36,265 bases of DNA from Anaerolineae bacterium (lineage in GTDB: Bacteria; Chloroflexota; Anaerolineae; 4572-78; J111): positions 1 to 36,265 of the forward strand of contig JAFGDY010000259.1 of assembly GCA_016931895.1 (NCBI GenBank). Direction: 5' to 3'. The position numbers were made by a program, and so were the translations under genes. The notes below the pieces were generated by a model. The model worked only from the letters and a program-made list of their open reading frames with translations. It ran no database searches and was not told the DNA's origin. Each line of letters begins with the position of its first letter. The stretch's first letter is position 1. Of the stretch, positions 8,455 to 16,038 are shown one piece after another.

Positions 8455-9210
8455 ATGCTCAAAGTGCGGATTATGCCCACGCTCCTATTTAAAGATGTGG
8501 GCCTGGTTAAAGGCGTGAGTTTTGATTCTTGGCGGCGAGTGGGCAGCGCCATGCAGGCCATCAAGGTTTATAATATGCGCGGGGTTGATGAATTGGTTTT
8601 TTTGGATATTACGGCTACAAATGACGAGCGCCCGCCCGACTTTGAAACAGTGGATGACCTGGCCGATGAATGTTTTATGCCCATGACCGTTGGCGGCGGC
8701 GTGCGTACTATAGATGATGTCCGGCACATGCTTCAGGTTGGCGCGGATAAGGTCTCCATCAATACCGCCGCGGTGGAAAACCCCGCCCTGATTAGACAGG
8801 CCGCGCAAAAGTTTGGGGTTCAGTGCGTTGTTGTGTCTATTGATGCCAAACAAACAGGCCGGGGGTATGAGGTGTATACCCATTCAGGAACGCAACCGGC
8901 AGGACTTGAGCCGGTGATGTGGGCCCGAGAGGTTGAAAAATTGGGCGCAGGCGAAATTCTGTTGACTTCGATTGATTGTGATGGAACGATGACCGGCTAT
9001 GACCTTGAACTAACCCGTGCCGTCAGTGAAGCTGTGTCTATCCCGGTCATTGCTTCGGGTGGCGCAGGAAATTATGAACATATGGTTGAAGCATTGCGAG
9101 AAGGAAAAGCCTCAGCGTTGGCAGCTGCCAGTATCTTTCACTTTACGCAACAAACACCATTGGAAGCAAAACACTATCTTCAAGAGCGCGGTTTTAAGGT
9201 GCGTTTGTAG
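8455..9210 (+). CDS. hisF: HisF-like ammonia-channel subunit for sugar amidation (cyclase paralogue)
   Basis: 251 residues of the (beta/alpha)8 HisF fold. The phosphate-binding loops MTVGGGVR and IASGGAGNYEHM are intact, as is the half-barrel motif VVSIDAK holding the Asp equivalent to D130. The N-terminal strand reads MPTLLFKD where histidine-pathway HisF has IPCLDVKD, so the catalytic Asp11 is Leu11. This fits a paralogue that passes ammonia from HisH rather than making imidazole glycerol phosphate. The start is ATG at 8455 with a TGAGGGA site; it aligns residue for residue with canonical HisF, and the upstream in-frame extension overlaps hisH and has no counterpart. Confidence 0.9.
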   Translation: MLKVRIMPTLLFKDVGLVKGVSFDSWRRVGSAMQAIKVYNMRGVDELVFLDITATNDERPPDFETVDDLADECFMPMTVGGGVRTIDDVRHMLQVGADKVSINTAAVENPALIRQAAQKFGVQCVVVSIDAKQTGRGYEVYTHSGTQPAGLEPVMWAREVEKLGAGEILLTSIDCDGTMTGYDLELTRAVSEAVSIPVIASGGAGNYEHMVEALREGKASALAAASIFHFTQQTPLEAKHYLQERGFKVRL

Positions 9211-9242
9211 GTTTATTATTTTGATAGGGAATAGATTTTATC

Positions 9243-10655
9243 ATGAATATTGTTTTAATTAATGTTTCTGTGCGGCCTTATATGGATAAGGCCTACTTTC
9301 CAACCGGACTTGCTTATGTTGCCACGGCATTGAAACGAAATGGATATGAATTCGACATTATTGACCTTGAGGCGCATCGCCATTCTGATGCAGAATTGGC
9401 AGAATTGCTTGGCAAAAAATCTTATAAAGTTATCGCCTTGGGGACCCTGGTTTCCGGATATAAGTATGCTAAAAAAGTGGTGTCTATTGCCAAAAGAACA
9501 AATCCTGGAGCTACGATCATTGCCGGCAATTCCGTGGCATCTTCCATTCCGGAACATCTGCTAACGTATACAGAGGTGGATATTGCCGTCAAGGGCGAAG
9601 GTGACATCACCATAATCAACATTATGAAAGCTTTAGAAGGCAAAACCTCTCTGTCAGATGTAAAGGGGATTGTTTTTCTGGATGATGGTCACATGGTGGA
9701 TACAGGCTATGCCGAAATCATCAAAGATATTAATACAATTCCTTTTCCGGACTGGGATTTGTTTGATATGAATTTGTATCTCAGCAAGTCCATTCAGGAT
9801 GTGCCTGAACCTTATCCGATACCCAAGGAACAAATAAAAGCCTTTGTAGTGAACACCGCTCGCGGCTGCCCTTTTGGCTGCTCGTTCTGCTATCATGTGT
9901 TTCAATACGCCAAGTATCGGTATCGCTCTCCCGAATCAATTATTGCAGAAGTGGCGACCCTTCAGGAAAAATATGGCATCAATTACATTAATTTCTTTGA
10001 TGAACTCACCTTTTTGAGTATAAAGCAGACGGAAGCATTTGCAGATGCTTTACTCTCCAGTGACTTAAAATTCTATTGGAATGCCGACATACGCGGCAAT
10101 CTTTTCACTGAGAATAATTTAGATCTTTTGTTCAAACTAAAAGAGGGCGGCTGTCAAAGTTTTGGCTATTCTCTGGAGTCAGGGAATCCGGAAATTCTCA
10201 AAACTATGAATAAAAAGTTAAAAGTAGAAGATTTCAAAAAGCAAAAAAGAGCACTGGACAAAGCAGGAATCAAGACTTTTACCAGTCTTGTTCTGGGGTA
10301 TCCTCAAGAAACGGTAGAAACCCTTAAGGATACATTTGATGTTTGTTATGAACTTAATCTTTACTCCAGCGCGGGATATCTTTTACCCCAGCCCGGCACT
10401 CCTATGTTTGAGGTGGCTAAACAAAAAGGGTTCGCTGATGATTTGGAATCATATTTGATGCAAATGGGAGATCGACAGGACCTGAGATTTAATATGACTA
10501 ATATACCTGACCACGTGTTAGAAAAAGAGGTAAACAAATATCTCCGGCGTATTTCTGATAAAATAGGCTTAGGGTTAACAGATGAACAACTTGTAAAAAC
10601 GTTTTCGTTTATTTTATCAGATGAAGATCGTTCGAATGACTATCAAAATCAATAA
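9243..10655 (+). CDS. B12-binding domain radical SAM protein in the pseudaminic acid operon
   Basis: 470 residues. Residues 1-140 have the cobalamin-binding fold pattern (YFPTGLAYVATALKRNGYE, IIAGNSVASSIPE, VKGEGD). A radical SAM barrel follows, with the cluster motif CPFGCSFC giving Cys209, Cys213 and Cys216. Downstream are the radical SAM stretch YINFFDELTF and the typical ...YSLESGNPEILKTMNKK and LVLGYPQET segments. B12-radical SAM enzymes often methylate unactivated carbons or phosphinates, but some do ring contractions or other chemistry. The actual reaction is unknown. Its end overlaps the pseI start, so it is made with the pathway, suggesting a carbon-level modification of the sugar or its precursor. 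By eye the gene looks richer in A and T than its neighbours. Confidence 0.85.
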   Translation: MNIVLINVSVRPYMDKAYFPTGLAYVATALKRNGYEFDIIDLEAHRHSDAELAELLGKKSYKVIALGTLVSGYKYAKKVVSIAKRTNPGATIIAGNSVASSIPEHLLTYTEVDIAVKGEGDITIINIMKALEGKTSLSDVKGIVFLDDGHMVDTGYAEIIKDINTIPFPDWDLFDMNLYLSKSIQDVPEPYPIPKEQIKAFVVNTARGCPFGCSFCYHVFQYAKYRYRSPESIIAEVATLQEKYGINYINFFDELTFLSIKQTEAFADALLSSDLKFYWNADIRGNLFTENNLDLLFKLKEGGCQSFGYSLESGNPEILKTMNKKLKVEDFKKQKRALDKAGIKTFTSLVLGYPQETVETLKDTFDVCYELNLYSSAGYLLPQPGTPMFEVAKQKGFADDLESYLMQMGDRQDLRFNMTNIPDHVLEKEVNKYLRRISDKIGLGLTDEQLVKTFSFILSDEDRSNDYQNQ

Positions 10656-11685
10656 CCGTTTCATTGGACCCGGCAGCCCGGTTTATATCATCGCCGAAAT
10701 GTCGGCCAATCATAACCAGGATTTTGCCCGGGCAGTTAAACTGCTTGAAGCGGCCAAAGAGGCTGGCGCCGATGCGGTCAAACTCCAAACGTATACCCCG
10801 GATACAATAACCATTGACTGCGATAATGAATATTTTCAAATTGGGGCAGGGACTATTTGGGCCGGTCGTAAGCTTTATGAACTCTATGGACAGGCTTATA
10901 CCCCCTGGGAATGGCAGCCCAAGTTGAAAGCGCTGGCCGATGAGTTAGACCTGGCCCTTTTTTCCACTCCTTTTGATAAAACGGCTGTGGATTTTTTAGA
11001 AGCAATGGAGGTGCCGGCCTACAAGATTGCCTCGTTTGAAGTGATAGATTTGCCCCTTATCCGGCGCATTGCTCAAACCGGCAAGCCCATTATCATGTCT
11101 ACCGGCATGGGCACCCTGGCCGAGATTGATGAGGCGGTTCAGACCATTCGGGCGGCGGGCAACGCCCAACTGGTTTTGCTCAAATGCACCAGCGCCTATC
11201 CCGCTCCCCCGGCGGAGATGAATCTGCGGACGGTTCCTCATTTAGCCGAGGCGTTTGGGGTGCCCGCTGGATTGTCTGACCATACTTTGGGGATTGCCGT
11301 GCCGGTAGCGGCGGTGGCCCTGGGAGCGACGGTGGTGGAAAAACATTTGACCCTCTCCCGTAATATCCCCGGCCCTGACAGCGCCTTTTCCCTGGAGCCG
11401 CACGAATTTAAGGCGATGGTTGAGGCTGTTCGGGTGGCCGAGCAGGCATTGGGCCAGGTATCTTATGAAGTCACGCCACCAGAGATGAACAGCCGGATTT
11501 TTCGTCGTTCTCTATTTGTGGTGCAGGATGTGCTGGCGGGTGAAGTTTTTACCGAGATGAATGTCCGTTCAATCCGCCCCGGGCATGGTTTGCATCCTCG
11601 TTATCTGGATGAAGTGCTGGGGCGACACGCCGCGCGTGATATTAAAAAGGGCACGCCTTTACAGTGGGAATTGTGCGGGACGTGA
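10636..11685 (+). CDS. pseI: Pseudaminic acid synthase
   Basis: 349 residues from ATG 10636 (a second ATG at 10621 would add five residues). The N-terminal TIM-barrel NeuB domain carries AEMSANHNQDFARAVKLLEA, with the SANHN motif diagnostic of PseI against the AEIGVNHNG of sialic acid synthases. ADAVKLQTYTPDT, MSTGMGTLAEIDEA, LKCTSAYPAP and LSDHTLG follow. The C-terminal SAF/antifreeze-like domain begins near residue 285 (RRSLFVVQDVLAGE...). It condenses 6-deoxy-AltdiNAc with phosphoenolpyruvate to make pseudaminic acid. The gene overlaps the radical SAM gene by 20 bases without a clear ribosome-binding site of its own, so translation is probably coupled. Confidence 0.95.
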   Translation: MTIKINNRFIGPGSPVYIIAEMSANHNQDFARAVKLLEAAKEAGADAVKLQTYTPDTITIDCDNEYFQIGAGTIWAGRKLYELYGQAYTPWEWQPKLKALADELDLALFSTPFDKTAVDFLEAMEVPAYKIASFEVIDLPLIRRIAQTGKPIIMSTGMGTLAEIDEAVQTIRAAGNAQLVLLKCTSAYPAPPAEMNLRTVPHLAEAFGVPAGLSDHTLGIAVPVAAVALGATVVEKHLTLSRNIPGPDSAFSLEPHEFKAMVEAVRVAEQALGQVSYEVTPPEMNSRIFRRSLFVVQDVLAGEVFTEMNVRSIRPGHGLHPRYLDEVLGRHAARDIKKGTPLQWELCGT

Positions 11686-11717
11686 TGCTCTCATTTTGAC
11701 AGCAGGAGGAATTATCC

Positions 11718-12377
11718 GTGTCTACCTTGGCAAAATGGCAGGCATATTGGCAAGGACAAACAACACCCCTGTATGGAGAAGGTACCGATGAGTACCACCA
11801 GCGTTATGCTGCGGAATTAAAAATCCTTTTTGCGGATATACATCCCCAACGTGTCTTGGAGATTGGCTGCGGTAATGGGGCGCTTTATCCTTATATGGGT
11901 CTTGAGCAGGCGCAGTATAAAGGTATAGATTTTTCAGACTCTATGCTGGCTCTTTTCAAAAAAGAGCATCCTCAAGTTGAGCTAGAATGCGCCGACGGCG
12001 CTTCATATCAGGATGATCACAAATATGATTTAATCATCTCAATGGGGGTGGTTCAATATTTTAATCACGGCATGCTTGAGAACCATTTTATAAATGCTAA
12101 ATCAATGATGCACTCAGAATCCCGGTTTATCTGTGCTTCTGTGCCCTGGAAAACGCAGCGTTTTAACTTTTACGTTGGTGACTTAGCCCTAAAACGAACT
12201 GGAGGAGGGCTACTGCTGTGGCTTCGCTCCCTTTTTTTAAACCGGCTGGGTAAAATGGGCACCTGGTATAGCCTGCGAGATTTCAGAAAGTTGGCAGGCA
12301 GGTATAGCATGTCTGTAAAATTTTTTGGCTCAGTGCATTATATGTACAGGTTTCATGCGGTGATGAAACCCAAATAG
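11718..12377 (+). CDS. Class I SAM-dependent methyltransferase
   Basis: 219 residues. Motif I is VLEIGCGNGALYPYM (about 44-58). The acidic end of strand 2 is GIDFSDSMLALF, and motif II/IV is YDLIISMGVVQYF. The fold call is firm, the substrate unknown. It starts with GTG at 11718, supported by an excellent AGGAGGA site at 11704-11710 seven bases upstream. It sits 32 bases after pseI and closes the nonulosonic acid block, so it may methylate the finished sugar or the glycan carrying it. It differs in sequence from the pseudaminic-acid-associated methylase earlier in the operon, so the cluster has two distinct methyltransferases. Confidence 0.8.
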   Translation: MSTLAKWQAYWQGQTTPLYGEGTDEYHQRYAAELKILFADIHPQRVLEIGCGNGALYPYMGLEQAQYKGIDFSDSMLALFKKEHPQVELECADGASYQDDHKYDLIISMGVVQYFNHGMLENHFINAKSMMHSESRFICASVPWKTQRFNFYVGDLALKRTGGGLLLWLRSLFLNRLGKMGTWYSLRDFRKLAGRYSMSVKFFGSVHYMYRFHAVMKPK

Positions 12378-12526
12378 CGTTGTTTTGGGGAGAGTGCGTT
12401 CAAAATTTTTGGAAAGCACAGGGGGAATTGGGGGGACGCCCACCCACAACCCCTGGTCCTCCTAAAATGTCGGGCAGACCCCTTTGGGGACGTATTTATA
12501 ACAAGGGATTTACGTCAAAAGATAAA
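12378..12526 (+). repeat. 149-base non-coding spacer with G- and C-rich tracts, possible REP-like remnant
   Basis: This is the longest gap between genes in the first 27 kb. It contains runs such as GGGGGAATTGGGGGGACGCC and a CCCC-TTT-GGGG mini-hairpin at 12479-12489 followed by ACGT. An open frame runs through it into the next gene (from TTG at 12380), but its proline/glycine-rich translation has no counterpart in the FemAB family. I read it as non-coding. The strand-asymmetric G tracts and the short hairpin look like the edge of a small repeated element; only a genome-wide search could show that. Confidence 0.3.
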
Positions 12527-13576
12527 ATGAGTCCATACCAGATCAGGTTGTTAAAACCCGACGAGTATCAGGCGTGGGATTGCCTGGTTGCCACCGCCCA
12601 AACGGGTAGTATCTTTAATAGTACTGCTTGGTTGAATGCTGTCGCCCGGTTATTTAACCGTGAACTGAGAATATGGGGCGTTTATCGTAATGAAGAATTG
12701 GTTGCTGGAACAGGGCTTGTCTCCTTTAAACTGCTGTCCTTTATAAAAGTGGCCGGCTTTCTCCCGATAACGCCTTATAATTCCATTATTATTCAACCCC
12801 GAGATAGCGATAAAGAAGCGCGGTGCGCCTCCTATAGGTTAGCGGTTCTGGAGTTATTAGCCAGAGTTTTAGCCACAGAAGCGGATGTTGTTGACATTAT
12901 AAACCATCCGGCTCTGACAGATATCCGTCCTTTTAGTTGGCTTGGTTGGAGCAGTAAGATTCGTTATACTTATCTGATTGATATTTCTAAGCCGGGTCAA
13001 CTATGGGAACAGACTTATGAGGCTTTTCGTCGCCAAGTGCGCAAGTGTGAGCGGGAGAAAATTGAGTTGGAATGTAACGCAGATTCCAAAACTCTTTACC
13101 AACTCTATCATGGCACCTATGAAAAACAGGGTCGCCGGATTTATGTTGACGAAAGCTCATTTTGTGGCTTGTGTGAAGTGCTTAAAGCCGAAGCGCGTTT
13201 GGCCATATATATCGCCAGGCGGGAGGGTCAGGCAATCTCCGGGTTGGGAATTGTGAAGGATTATCGAGGAGTCATTCATGAGTGGGTAGCCGGTACAAAC
13301 CCTGAATACCTGAAATTGGGGGTCGCCTCTTTTATGTTATGGACGGTGATAGAGCAATTAGCCAGGGAGGGCTTTACCTGTTTTGATTTGAATGGGGCAA
13401 ATGTGCCGGCTATTGCCCGTCATAAAAGCCAACTGGGGGGACGGTTAACCCCCTATTATGAAATCCGAACCCAAACGGCCAGAGCCAAGCTCTTTGAGTG
13501 GGGGCAGCAAAAAGCGCAGGTTGTTGGAGGGCTTGATTGGCTCAAGCAGAAATTACTGAATCCTGGGCGTATTTGA
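12527..13576 (+). CDS. FemAB/GNAT-like aminoacyl- or acyl-transferase
   Basis: 349 residues from ATG 12527. The protein shows the tandem-GNAT FemAB layout: a first half ending near FRRQVRKCEREKIELEC (about 163-180), the characteristic Arg-rich helix before the second GNAT domain, then IYIARREGQAISGLGIVKDY and the terminal motif FDLNGANVPAIARHKSQLGG. These proteins (Acetyltransf_6/FemAB) include peptidoglycan cross-bridge enzymes, but the versions in exopolysaccharide clusters are thought to acylate or aminoacylate surface glycans. Followed after 15 bases by a polysaccharide deacetylase, a pairing familiar from exosortase-linked exopolysaccharide loci. The exact donor and acceptor cannot be read from sequence. 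Confidence 0.75.
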   Translation: MSPYQIRLLKPDEYQAWDCLVATAQTGSIFNSTAWLNAVARLFNRELRIWGVYRNEELVAGTGLVSFKLLSFIKVAGFLPITPYNSIIIQPRDSDKEARCASYRLAVLELLARVLATEADVVDIINHPALTDIRPFSWLGWSSKIRYTYLIDISKPGQLWEQTYEAFRRQVRKCEREKIELECNADSKTLYQLYHGTYEKQGRRIYVDESSFCGLCEVLKAEARLAIYIARREGQAISGLGIVKDYRGVIHEWVAGTNPEYLKLGVASFMLWTVIEQLAREGFTCFDLNGANVPAIARHKSQLGGRLTPYYEIRTQTARAKLFEWGQQKAQVVGGLDWLKQKLLNPGRI

Positions 13577-13591
13577 AAGGCATAACCCGGT

Positions 13592-14545
13592 ATGAAGTTA
13601 AATGTTGACCCCTCAATCTCAATTCAGTGGCCTGACGGATGTTCCTTTGCCCTGGCCCTTTCCCACGATGTGGATCGGGTAACCAAACGATGGCAATTTA
13701 TATACTATATTGCCCGCGCCATAGCCCGGCGGCGGCTTGACCAATTTCAAAAACAGATTAACTCAATTGGAGCCTGGCTACGCGGGGATGACCCCTACTG
13801 GAATTTTGAGCGAATGATGGAATTGGAGGATAATCTTGGGGTTCGCTCCACATTTTTTTTTATGGACGAGCGAGGCAAAGTCAGATTAAGCAACCCTAAA
13901 TCTTTCATCCTCTTTTGGGGACGTTATACGTTAGATAACCCGCGCTTGCAACAGGCGATTCGCGAATTGGATAGGGCGGGTTGGGAGATAGGCGTGCATG
14001 GCTCGTATCACTCTTACCGGGATGGGGCGTTGCTGGAACAGGAAAAGAAAAGGCTTGAAGCAATTGTTGGACATCCCATTGCCGGCACGCGGCAGCATTA
14101 CTTAAATCTGCAAATACCCGAAACCTGGTATATTCATGCTCAATTAGGGTTTGCCTATGATTCCACTCTGGGATATGCCAATCAAGTTGGCTTGCGTTGG
14201 GGAACATGCTGGCCGTTCTATCCGTTTGACCCGCTAACCGGGACTAAAATACCCGTTTTGCAAATCCCGTTTGCCATCATGGATGGCCCGCTTATGCGTT
14301 GCCCTAACCCCTGGCAGGAAGCGATACATCTTGTTGATCACGTTGAAGCAGCCAAAGGTGTGTTAACGCTAGATTGGCATCAACGGATGTTCAATAAGTG
14401 GGAAGCGGAAGATTATCAGGGCATGTATATCCGTATCATCCAGGAATGTCAGCAGCGTGGGGCGTGGATTGTCCCTCTGGGCAGCATCCGCGCTTGGTGG
14501 CAAGACCATAATGCTCAATATCAACCTGAACATCCTGAGTTTTGA
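13592..14545 (+). CDS. Polysaccharide deacetylase family (NodB homology) protein
   Basis: 317 residues. NodB motifs can be traced: motif 1 as LSHDVDR near residues 25-31 (His-Asp-Val-Asp rather than the usual TFDD), TFFFMDERG on the second strand, motif 2 as EIGVHGSYHSY with the two metal-binding histidines, motif 3 as GTRQHYL, and a late LTLDWHQRMF with the catalytic-histidine region. No signal peptide is seen, so it may act in the cytoplasm on a lipid-linked or nucleotide sugar, or be exported by another route. The SHDVD version is a recognised subgroup in polysaccharide clusters. It sits between the FemAB-like gene and the flippase, consistent with N-deacetylation of a glycan unit before acylation. 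Confidence 0.82.
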   Translation: MKLNVDPSISIQWPDGCSFALALSHDVDRVTKRWQFIYYIARAIARRRLDQFQKQINSIGAWLRGDDPYWNFERMMELEDNLGVRSTFFFMDERGKVRLSNPKSFILFWGRYTLDNPRLQQAIRELDRAGWEIGVHGSYHSYRDGALLEQEKKRLEAIVGHPIAGTRQHYLNLQIPETWYIHAQLGFAYDSTLGYANQVGLRWGTCWPFYPFDPLTGTKIPVLQIPFAIMDGPLMRCPNPWQEAIHLVDHVEAAKGVLTLDWHQRMFNKWEAEDYQGMYIRIIQECQQRGAWIVPLGSIRAWWQDHNAQYQPEHPEF

Positions 14546-14552
14546 GGTATCT

Positions 14553-16034
14553 TTGACCATTAAAAAACTTCTGCAAATAGACCGTTACTGGCAAGGGGTA
14601 AAAAATAATAAACTTGTCACAAATGCTGGGCTTTACATTTCGGGCAATGTGGTGCAAAAAGCGTTTGCCTTTTTATTAATCCCGCTTTGGGCCCGTTTTC
14701 TTACACCCGAAGATTATGGCATTACCGGCACCCTGACGGTGTATGGTGGGGTATTATATACTTTGTTATTGATGGGGTTACAGGGTTCGGCCACACGTCA
14801 TTACTATGATTACCTGGATGATATAACTGAACAAAAAAGTTACGTCACTTCGGTGGTGATATTTCAAATGGCCCTGCCAGGGGTTGTTGTTGTCGCTTTA
14901 AATATATGGGGGCCAGCGCTTTGGTCAGGTTATATAGGCAGCACAATTCCTTTTGATCCGTATGTGCGTTTGATGTTGTGGGCCACTTATACCTTGTCTT
15001 TAACCCAAATTCCAATATCTCTTTACCAGGCCCAACAAAAGGCCCGCGAGTTTGTATATATTCAATACGGCAAATTTGGGCTAGACGTAGTAGCCACCGT
15101 TATTCTGGTAGTTATCCTGGGCTTAAGGGCCTATGGGATGATGTTGAGCCAACTTACGGTCAGCCTCATCACTGCCCTGATTGTGCTGTACCTGTTTAGA
15201 AAAAACTGGTTTACCTGGCGTTTTAAATGGGCCTATGTGCGGATGAGCCTGGTTTTTGGTTTACCGTTAGTGCCCCATGCCATTTTTGGACAAATCCTAT
15301 TGGCCGCCGACCGTTTTATTATGGACGGTTTTGTCTCCCTGGCCGAAATAGGTTTGTATAATGTTGGTTATATGATGGGAATGTCGATGCTCGTGTTGGT
15401 GGGGGGGATCAATCAGGCCTGGGTACCCTATTATTATAACCTTATGCAAACCGAACTTCAACCCGGGCCAAAAATTATTAAAGTTGTATCTATTTATGTG
15501 GTCTTGACCGGAGGTATTTGTCTATTGGGGGTGCTGTTCATCGGTGAGGCGGTTTATATCCTGATGCCGCCAACCTACTATCATGCGGTATTCTATGTGC
15601 CGCCAATTTTGTTTGGATATTTACTGATAGGTTTCTATTATTTGGCGGTTTCGCCTCTCTTTTACTATGGCAAAACAACCATCATTCCATTTTTAACCGG
15701 CCTGGCCGCCGGATTAAATATTGTGTTCAATCTATGGCTGATACCACGCTATGGCGCAATTGCGGCAGCATGGACAACCACAGTCACCCAGGGTGTGCTC
15801 TTCTTTCTGGTCTTTTTTGTGGGACAAAAATATCAACATCTTAATTATCCTCTGGGGAAATATGGGGCGGTTGTTTTGATTGTTTTGACAGCAACGCTGG
15901 TTACTTCGCGCCTGGGCATATTTGAGGGGGGGGCATTGTTAATGAAGTTTGCTTTGGTTATTGCCTATGGTATTATTGCCTACCTGGTCTTAATTGGGCC
16001 TAATATCGGTGGTCAAAAAACATCTTTGAGTTAG
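14553..16034 (+). CDS. Wzx-type lipopolysaccharide/polysaccharide flippase (MOP superfamily)
   Basis: 493 residues with about a dozen or more hydrophobic segments. It begins with the typical amphipathic start LVTNAGLYISGNVVQKAFAF and the motif ARFLTPEDYGITGTL near residue 50, both usual in Wzx/RfbX flippases. The C-terminal half has GLYNVGYMMGMSM and the IVFNLWLIPRYGAIAAAWTT stretch of the polysaccharide-synthesis C-terminal domain. It should flip undecaprenyl-linked oligosaccharide across the membrane. I placed the start at TTG 14553, which has GAGG five bases upstream and avoids overlap; ATG 14511 would add 14 residues and overlap the deacetylase gene by 35 bases, and cannot be excluded. 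No Wzy polymerase is recognised in the window. Confidence 0.88.
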   Translation: MTIKKLLQIDRYWQGVKNNKLVTNAGLYISGNVVQKAFAFLLIPLWARFLTPEDYGITGTLTVYGGVLYTLLLMGLQGSATRHYYDYLDDITEQKSYVTSVVIFQMALPGVVVVALNIWGPALWSGYIGSTIPFDPYVRLMLWATYTLSLTQIPISLYQAQQKAREFVYIQYGKFGLDVVATVILVVILGLRAYGMMLSQLTVSLITALIVLYLFRKNWFTWRFKWAYVRMSLVFGLPLVPHAIFGQILLAADRFIMDGFVSLAEIGLYNVGYMMGMSMLVLVGGINQAWVPYYYNLMQTELQPGPKIIKVVSIYVVLTGGICLLGVLFIGEAVYILMPPTYYHAVFYVPPILFGYLLIGFYYLAVSPLFYYGKTTIIPFLTGLAAGLNIVFNLWLIPRYGAIAAAWTTTVTQGVLFFLVFFVGQKYQHLNYPLGKYGAVVLIVLTATLVTSRLGIFEGGALLMKFALVIAYGIIAYLVLIGPNIGGQKTSLS

Positions 16035-16038
16035 GGTT

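Noticed and set aside
7827-9210. HisH and HisF as part of a histidine biosynthesis operon
   Set aside because: No other his genes are nearby, PseA lies directly upstream, and the HisF copy lacks the catalytic Asp11. A sugar-amidation role fits better.
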